Assembly: GCA_951799425.1 (NCBI GenBank)
Contig: OX637394.1
Span: 38,023,001 to 38,087,000, forward strand
Source of the DNA: Ilex aquifolium
Taxonomy: Eukaryota > Streptophyta > Magnoliopsida > Aquifoliales > Aquifoliaceae
Direction: 5' to 3'
DNA: 64,000 nt
Shown here: piece after piece, positions 58,787 to 64,000 of the stretch
Numbering within the stretch: the stretch's first letter is position 1
How the letters are laid out: every line of letters begins with the position of its first letter
Position numbers and translations under genes: made by a program
Notes under the pieces: generated by a model
Database searches by the model: none
What the model saw: only the letters and a program-made list of their open reading frames with translations
Told to the model about the DNA's origin: nothing

Positions 58787-59193
58787 CTGAACATTGTCCC
58801 CAATGTTTCGAGTTTTTCGGTTTGTAGAGCTTGAATACGCAGTTAACTGTGGAGATCTGTTCAATCGCCGATGACCTATACCAAAAAAAAAAAGAGATTA
58901 AGCATCTTTGGGGTGGTCTGGGTTTTCATTGGGACAAAAACCCTTGATCATCAGTGCGGCCCGAAGAAGAACAGCCATAAGTAAATAATACAAACAAATG
59001 TAGATCATGAGAAGGAGGATAGGGTCATCGAAAAATGCAGACATGGTACTATTATGGGTTGGATCGTGGTACAGAAGACCAGATGCAGTGGAGAAGAAGA
59101 AGAAAAGAGAAGAAGCAGAAGAAGAAAAAGAAAAGAAAAGAGTAAAGGTGTGGTGAGGAAAAGAAAAAAAAGAAAAAAAAAGCGATGGGAGCC

Positions 59194-62100
59194 TTATAAA
59201 GGCAGTCCATCGTGTCGGGTGTCTGACTGACCCGACCCTTTTTTGTGTCGGCAAGCGTAATCTCCGGAGTGATTTCCGGAGATACTTTCTGGATCCATAA
59301 AAAAAATGGTCTCCACATTTTGGACAAAATTCTCCACAAAGGGTTTTAATCGCTGACCATTGACGGTAAAAATGTTACCGTTTGATGGGTTCTCCACTTC
59401 CACTGCCCCATGTTCAAATACCTTTTTAACAATGTATGGTCCAGTCCATCTTGATTTCAACTTACCAGGAAATAGGCGAAGTCTCGAATTGAAAAGTAGA
59501 ACTTTTTGATCAGGTTCAAAAGATTTTCGCACTATGTTCTTGTCATGAAAAATTTTCATCCTGGTTTTTGCAATCTTAGCATTTTCATATGCTTCATTTC
59601 TCAATTCCTCCAATTCATTAATCTGAAGCTTCCGTGACAGTCCAGCCTTGTCTAAGTCAAAATTCATTGCTTTAATAGCCCAGTATGCCCTATGTTCCAA
59701 TTCCACAGGCAAGTGACATGGCTTTCCATAGACTAATCGATAGGGAGACATGCCCAAAATTGTTTTAAAAGCAGTTCGGTATGCCCAGAGCGCATCAGTT
59801 AGTCTTAATGACCAATCTTTGCGATCTGGGTTCACCGTTTTTTCCAAAATTAATTTGATCTCCCGATTAGCTAACTCAGCTTGTCCACTGGTCTGTGGAT
59901 GATAAGGGGTTGCAATTTTGTGAAAAATCAAGTATTTTTTCATTAAATTCCAGAAGGGACGATTGCAAAAATGAGAACCCCCATCACTTATAATGGATTT
60001 TGGAATTCCAAACCGAGATAAAATATTTTCTTTTAAAAACTTGATCACCGTTTGATGATCATTATTTCGGCATGGAATTGCTTCAACCCATTTGGATACA
60101 TAGTCTACGGCTACTAAAATGTATAGATAGCCAAAGGAGGGGGGAAATGGTCCCATAAAATCGATACCCCAACAGTCAAAAATTTCGATCACCAAAATTG
60201 GGTTTAAGGGCATCATGTTTCTTTTTGAAATGTTTCCCAACCTTTGACATCTATCGCAAGTTACGCAAAAAGCATGGACATCTTGGAAAAGTGTGGGCCA
60301 GTAAAATCCACACTGCAAGATTTTTGCAGCGGTTTTTCGAGATGAAAAATGACCACCGCATGCTTCTGAATGACAAAATGTTATTACCTGTCTACTTTCC
60401 TGAGCGGGGATGCAACGTCTTATGATCTGATCCTTACAGTACTTGAATACGTAGGGATCTTCCCAAAAGAAATTGCGGACCTCCCTCAGAAACTTCTTTT
60501 TGTCCATGGGAGTGAAAAATGGAGGAAGTGTTCCGGTAGCAAGGAAATTAGCAATATCAGCGTACCATGGGGTTTCATCAATCCTGAATAGTTGTTCATC
60601 GGGGAATTTTTCATTGATTGGCAGTCCATCCTCATGAAATTCATAAGTTAATCTTGACATATGATCTGCCACCACATTTTCCACACCCTTTTTGTCCTTA
60701 ATGACTAAATCAAATTCTTGGAGCAAAAGGATCCATCTCAAGAGCCTTGGTTTGGCATCTTTTTTTGTAAGCAAAAATTTCAGTGCTGCATGGTCAGTAA
60801 ATACAGTAACAGAAGAACCAACCAGATAAGATCGAAATTTTTCCAATGCAAATACTACAGCAAGTAATTCCTTTTCAGTTGTTGAGTAATTCATTTGGGC
60901 ATCATTTAAAGTTTTACTTGCATAGTAAATCACATGTGGCTTCTTATCTTTTCTTTGTCCCAAAACAGCACCTACAGCATAGTCACTAGCATCACACATC
61001 AATTCAAAGGGTAGAGTCCAGTCAGGAGGTTGCATTATTGGGGCAGAAATTAACATGCCTTTGAGTTTGTCAAAGGATTTTTGGCACGCTTCATTCCAGT
61101 CAAAAATGACATCCTGACTCAAAAGATGACACATAGGTTTTGCTATGGTGCTGAAGTCTTTTATGAACCTTCTGTAGAATCCTGCATGACCTAAGAATGA
61201 TCGAACATCCTTTACAACCCTAGGAGCAGGAAGATTCCTTATCAAATCAATTTTTGCTTTATCAACTTTCATGCCTTCAGACGACACAATGTGACCCAAG
61301 ACAATGCCTTGATTCACCATGAAATGACATTTCTCCCAGTTAAGCACCAGATTTGCCTCTTTGCATCTCATCAAAACTTTTTCTAGGTTAGCTAGACACA
61401 AATCAAATGAGTCACCATATACCGAGAAATCATCCATGAAAATTTCCAAAAAAATTTCGACCATGTCACTGAACAAGCTCAGCATACATCTTTGAAATGT
61501 TGCAGGAGCGTTACAAAGTCCGAATGGCATCCTTTTGAATGCAAAGGTGCCAAATGGACATGTGAATGTGGTCTTTTCTTGGTCATTCAGAGCTATCTCA
61601 ATTTGATTGTATCCGGAATACCCATCCAGGAAACAGTAAAATTCATGGCCTGCTATTCTCTCGAGGACTTGGTCAAGGAAGGGAAGAGGAAAATGGTCTT
61701 TTCTAGTCACCAGATTGAGTTTTCGATAGTCAATGCACATTCGCCATCCTGTGACGACTCGTGTTGGCACGAGTTCATTTGCATCATTTTTGACTACTGT
61801 GACTCCAGATTTCTTTGGTACAACTTGGGTTGGACTAACCCATTTGCTATCGGAGATAGGAAAAATTATCCCTGCATCCAGGAGTTTGAGCACTTCCAGT
61901 CTCACAACCTCTTTCATGTGAGGATTCAATCGTCGCTGCATTTGACGAGAGGGTTTTGAGTCCTCTTCAAGGTATATGGCATGATTACAAATTAACGGGC
62001 TTATACCTTTCAAATCAGCGATGGTCCACCCAATGGTGCTTTTGTGACTTTTAAGAACTTCAATTAATTGAGCTTCTTGCAAGTCTGTGATTTTTGAAGA

Positions 62101-64000
62101 AATTACCACTGGGTAAGATTTATCCTCACCTAAAAATGCATACTTGAGATCAGATGGGAGCGGTTTCAGTTCAGGCTTTGGTGGCCTGTCACTTGAAGAT
62201 AGTGGTTTTGTACCACTTGATGAAATTTCTTCAAATTTAGGAGCCCATGTCCCCACATTGAAGGTAGGACACTCAATGGAGTTTTGTTCCAGAGAGTCAG
62301 ATGAGTCAGATTTTGACAAAGTTGATTCACTAAGATCCTCACAGAATGAGTCATTCAGATGTGCTTGTATTAATGACTCAATGAAATTTATTTCTCCTAC
62401 CTCCTCGTACTCTCTTGGGTGTTTTGCAATGTCAAAGACGTTCATTTCGAGAGTCATATCCCCAAAAGTCAATTTCATAATACCATTCCTGCAATTGATT
62501 AGTGCATTGGAGGTTGCTAGAAAAGGTCGACCAAGAATGACAGGAATTGGAGTTTCTGAATGAACTTCTGGATGAGTATCTAGAACAATGAAGTCTACAG
62601 GGAAGACAAAATTATCCACTTGAACAAGTACATCTTCAACAATACCCCTAGGAATTTTTACAGATCTATCTGCCAATTGGAGTGTGGTGCAAGTGGGTTT
62701 CAGTTCACCTAAACCCAACTGCTGGTAGACAGAGAAAGGAAGCAAGTTGACACTAGCTCCAAGGTCTAACAATGCTTGCTCAATTTTGAAATTTCCAATG
62801 ACACATGACACAGTGGGACACCCTGGATCTTCGCACTTTGAAGGGATTTTGTGTTGAAGTAGGGCACTGGCTTGCTCTGTGAGGAAGGCTCTTTTTTGAA
62901 CATTTTGGCTTCTTTTGACTGTGCACAAGTCTTTTAGAAACTTGGCATAAGCTGGAACCTGTTGGATTGCATCCAGAAGTGGGATGTTGATTTTTACTTG
63001 CTTGAAAAGCTCGTAAATTTCAGACTGATTGTTTGCTTTCTGTATGCTCTTGAGTCTATGAGGGAAAGGAGCAGGAATAGAACACGAGGGTTCTTCTTCC
63101 CTTGATGGCTCTGGTTCTTGTTCAATCATGGGATCACAGTCATTTTTTTTTTCAAGTTCTGGCTCACTTAATGGGTTGGCTGGAATTGAGACTGGTTTTG
63201 GGTCTGGAATCAGCATGTTTCTGATGGACTTGTCAATCTTTTTGCCACTTCTCAATGTGGTGACAGTTTTGGCTTGGTCTTGTGGAGTTTCCATAGTTGA
63301 TGGATTTCCCACCTGAAATTGGCCTTGTGGAGGCTTTGGTTGGGCAGGAAATTTTCCCTTCTCATGTGTGCTCATGGACTGGGTCAGCTTTTGAATGTGG
63401 CCTTTGAGATCCTCAAAAGATTGTGTGGTCTGGGCCTTGAAATCAATAAAAGCCTGAGTAGAACTATTGTTATAGCTCATTTGGGTTTGCATGAATTGAT
63501 TCAATGTATCTTCAAGGTTCCTTTTGTGTGGTGGTTGATATGGAGGATATTGTGGAGGTCCTTGAGGTGGTTGTTGTGGACTTTGTTGCTGATTCATGGG
63601 GGTTGGTTGTGTGTTTCTCCAACTGAAATTTGGGTGGTTCCGCCACCCTGGATTGTATGTTTCAGAGTATGGGTTGGAGTAAGGCTTGTTGAAATTGGAA
63701 ATGGCATTTGTTTGTTCCAACAAAACTTCTTTGAATGCCGGAATGGTCGGGCATTCCCCAGTAGGATGCCCTGTTAGTGCACAAATCCCACACACTTGTT
63801 CTGTGGGAGGGACAACATCAACTTGATGGACCTTTTTCATCTCTAAAGCTTCAAGCTTTCGAGACAAAGTGGACATTTTTGCTCTAAGATCATCATCTTC
63901 TCTCAAGACATACTTACCCCCTTGGAAAGTAGGTGGTTTGGCTTCTACAGTGGTAGGAGATGCTGAGTCCCACATTTGAGAACTGTCAGATATGGTATCA
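59194..64000 (-). CDS. Athila gag-pol polyprotein (5' end outside window), apparently intact
   Basis: The frame is open from the right edge (the first visible Met is at 63975, but codons before it are open too) to TGA/TAA at 59194, about 1600 codons. In order: gag end with a CCHC knuckle [14 protein letters not shown]; a Pro/Gln-rich linker; aspartic protease with DLGAS (near 62770) as in other Athila proteases; RT from about 61945 (MQRRLNP) with FMDD near 61437; RNase H with CDAS, TTEKE and TDHAAL; integrase with an HHCC module (about 60375-60225), GIDFMG, SDGGSHF and GQAELANRE; and a WTGPYIV end. No frameshift or stop was found. It shares most residues with the pol at 2-2671 but is clearly diverged. 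The element may be autonomous if its 5' part is also intact. Confidence 0.9.
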   Translation of the reverse strand, partial: DTISDSSQMWDSASPTTVEAKPPTFQGGKYVLREDDDLRAKMSTLSRKLEALEMKKVHQVDVVPPTEQVCGICALTGHPTGECPTIPAFKEVLLEQTNAISNFNKPYSNPYSETYNPGWRNHPNFSWRNTQPTPMNQQQSPQQPPQGPPQYPPYQPPHKRNLEDTLNQFMQTQMSYNNSSTQAFIDFKAQTTQSFEDLKGHIQKLTQSMSTHEKGKFPAQPKPPQGQFQVGNPSTMETPQDQAKTVTTLRSGKKIDKSIRNMLIPDPKPVSIPANPLSEPELEKKNDCDPMIEQEPEPSREEEPSCSIPAPFPHRLKSIQKANNQSEIYELFKQVKINIPLLDAIQQVPAYAKFLKDLCTVKRSQNVQKRAFLTEQASALLQHKIPSKCEDPGCPTVSCVIGNFKIEQALLDLGASVNLLPFSVYQQLGLGELKPTCTTLQLADRSVKIPRGIVEDVLVQVDNFVFPVDFIVLDTHPEVHSETPIPVILGRPFLATSNALINCRNGIMKLTFGDMTLEMNVFDIAKHPREYEEVGEINFIESLIQAHLNDSFCEDLSESTLSKSDSSDSLEQNSIECPTFNVGTWAPKFEEISSSGTKPLSSSDRPPKPELKPLPSDLKYAFLGEDKSYPVVISSKITDLQEAQLIEVLKSHKSTIGWTIADLKGISPLICNHAIYLEEDSKPSRQMQRRLNPHMKEVVRLEVLKLLDAGIIFPISDSKWVSPTQVVPKKSGVTVVKNDANELVPTRVVTGWRMCIDYRKLNLVTRKDHFPLPFLDQVLERIAGHEFYCFLDGYSGYNQIEIALNDQEKTTFTCPFGTFAFKRMPFGLCNAPATFQRCMLSLFSDMVEIFLEIFMDDFSVYGDSFDLCLANLEKVLMRCKEANLVLNWEKCHFMVNQGIVLGHIVSSEGMKVDKAKIDLIRNLPAPRVVKDVRSFLGHAGFYRRFIKDFSTIAKPMCHLLSQDVIFDWNEACQKSFDKLKGMLISAPIMQPPDWTLPFELMCDASDYAVGAVLGQRKDKKPHVIYYASKTLNDAQMNYSTTEKELLAVVFALEKFRSYLVGSSVTVFTDHAALKFLLTKKDAKPRLLRWILLLQEFDLVIKDKKGVENVVADHMSRLTYEFHEDGLPINEKFPDEQLFRIDETPWYADIANFLATGTLPPFFTPMDKKKFLREVRNFFWEDPYVFKYCKDQIIRRCIPAQESRQVITFCHSEACGGHFSSRKTAAKILQCGFYWPTLFQDVHAFCVTCDRCQRLGNISKRNMMPLNPILVIEIFDCWGIDFMGPFPPSFGYLYILVAVDYVSKWVEAIPCRNNDHQTVIKFLKENILSRFGIPKSIISDGGSHFCNRPFWNLMKKYLIFHKIATPYHPQTSGQAELANREIKLILEKTVNPDRKDWSLRLTDALWAYRTAFKTILGMSPYRLVYGKPCHLPVELEHRAYWAIKAMNFDLDKAGLSRKLQINELEELRNEAYENAKIAKTRMKIFHDKNIVRKSFEPDQKVLLFNSRLRLFPGKLKSRWTGPYIVKKVFEHGAVEVENPSNGNIFTVNGQRLKPFVENFVQNVETIFFMDPESISGNHSGDYACRHKKGSGQSDTRHDGLPL

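Larger units (their letters stand above)
52714..64000 (-). mobile_element. Athila-lineage Ty3/gypsy element 2 (3' part, over 11.2 kb)
   Basis: On - it reads gag-pol (from the right edge to 59194), internal polypurine-like run (58771-58786), Cys-rich ORF a (58145-58555), a pararetrovirus-leader-like piece (57055-57375), Cys-rich ORF b (56454-56858), an untranslated tract, polypurine tract and 3' LTR (52714-54575). It inserted into the integrase of the Tat element; TGACT (52709-52713) should be one target duplication. No env-like ORF was found where element 1 has one. Confidence 0.9.

Noticed and set aside
58898..59339. Frames on - just after the Athila pol stop
   Set aside because: Phe-rich translation of GAAGAA-type tracts; no conservation with element 1 seen.
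1..64000. CRISPR arrays, bacterial operons, rRNA
   Set aside because: Direct repeats present are LTRs, microsatellites or short tandem units without spacer structure; the content is that of a plant nucleus.

Overview
The window is repeat-rich nuclear DNA of a flowering plant, probably a eudicot and probably heterochromatic. It is A+T-rich and almost wholly built of nested plant retroelements: Ty3/gypsy Athila and Tat lineages, two Ty1/copia elements, large LTRs with tRNA-Met-type primer sites, small DNA transposons, and a block of endogenous caulimovirid (plant pararetrovirus) sequence. No rRNA, tRNA or CRISPR locus was seen. The species cannot be named from the sequence.

Layout. 1-12883: 3' part of an Athila element on + (pol, a small Cys-rich ORF, an env-like ORF, polypurine tract, 3' LTR), split by a 4.16 kb solo LTR (3462-7622, TSD TATAA). 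12884-26925: at least six fragments of an endogenous pararetrovirus (movement protein, coat, protease, RT-RNase H, a second ORF, promoter/leader/PBS) in alternating orientation, forming long inverted repeats. 26926-28897: 5'-truncated LTR with PBS, then degenerate DNA. 30870-34095: short copia element with gag deleted (TSD GGTTT). 34993-40077: longer decayed copia element on - (TSD GAATT) whose 5' LTR lacks U3. 40822-41345: Tat-like LTR end on -. 41346-46970: the most host-like stretch, with a candidate 31-codon microprotein, a PIF/Harbinger-type MITE (TSD TAA), another probable MITE and a Mutator-like element carrying a captured exon (10-bp TSD). 46977-52713: Tat element on +, cut in its integrase by a second Athila element on - (52714 to beyond 64000), whose gag-pol frame is open over all 4.8 kb visible.

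The observation I rate highest concerns the two Athila elements. Downstream of pol they carry three copies of an intact 134-136-codon ORF. Its architecture (hydrophobic N-terminal segment, basic Arg/Lys block, C-x2-C-x4-H-x6-C finger, ISG-x-x-x-DRL box, acidic tail) resembles the Cys-rich nucleic-acid-binding proteins of Betaflexiviridae (carlavirus/vitivirus type), several of which suppress RNA silencing. The ORFs are open and collinear even where the neighbouring pol and env-like genes have stops, and each follows a conserved box resembling a 3' splice site. One Athila element also holds a piece of pararetrovirus leader between its two copies. Together this suggests retrotransposons that carry virus-derived accessory genes.

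Everything else looks like ordinary decay of mobile DNA. Only the second Athila gag-pol, the three Cys-rich ORFs and the candidate microprotein look potentially functional.
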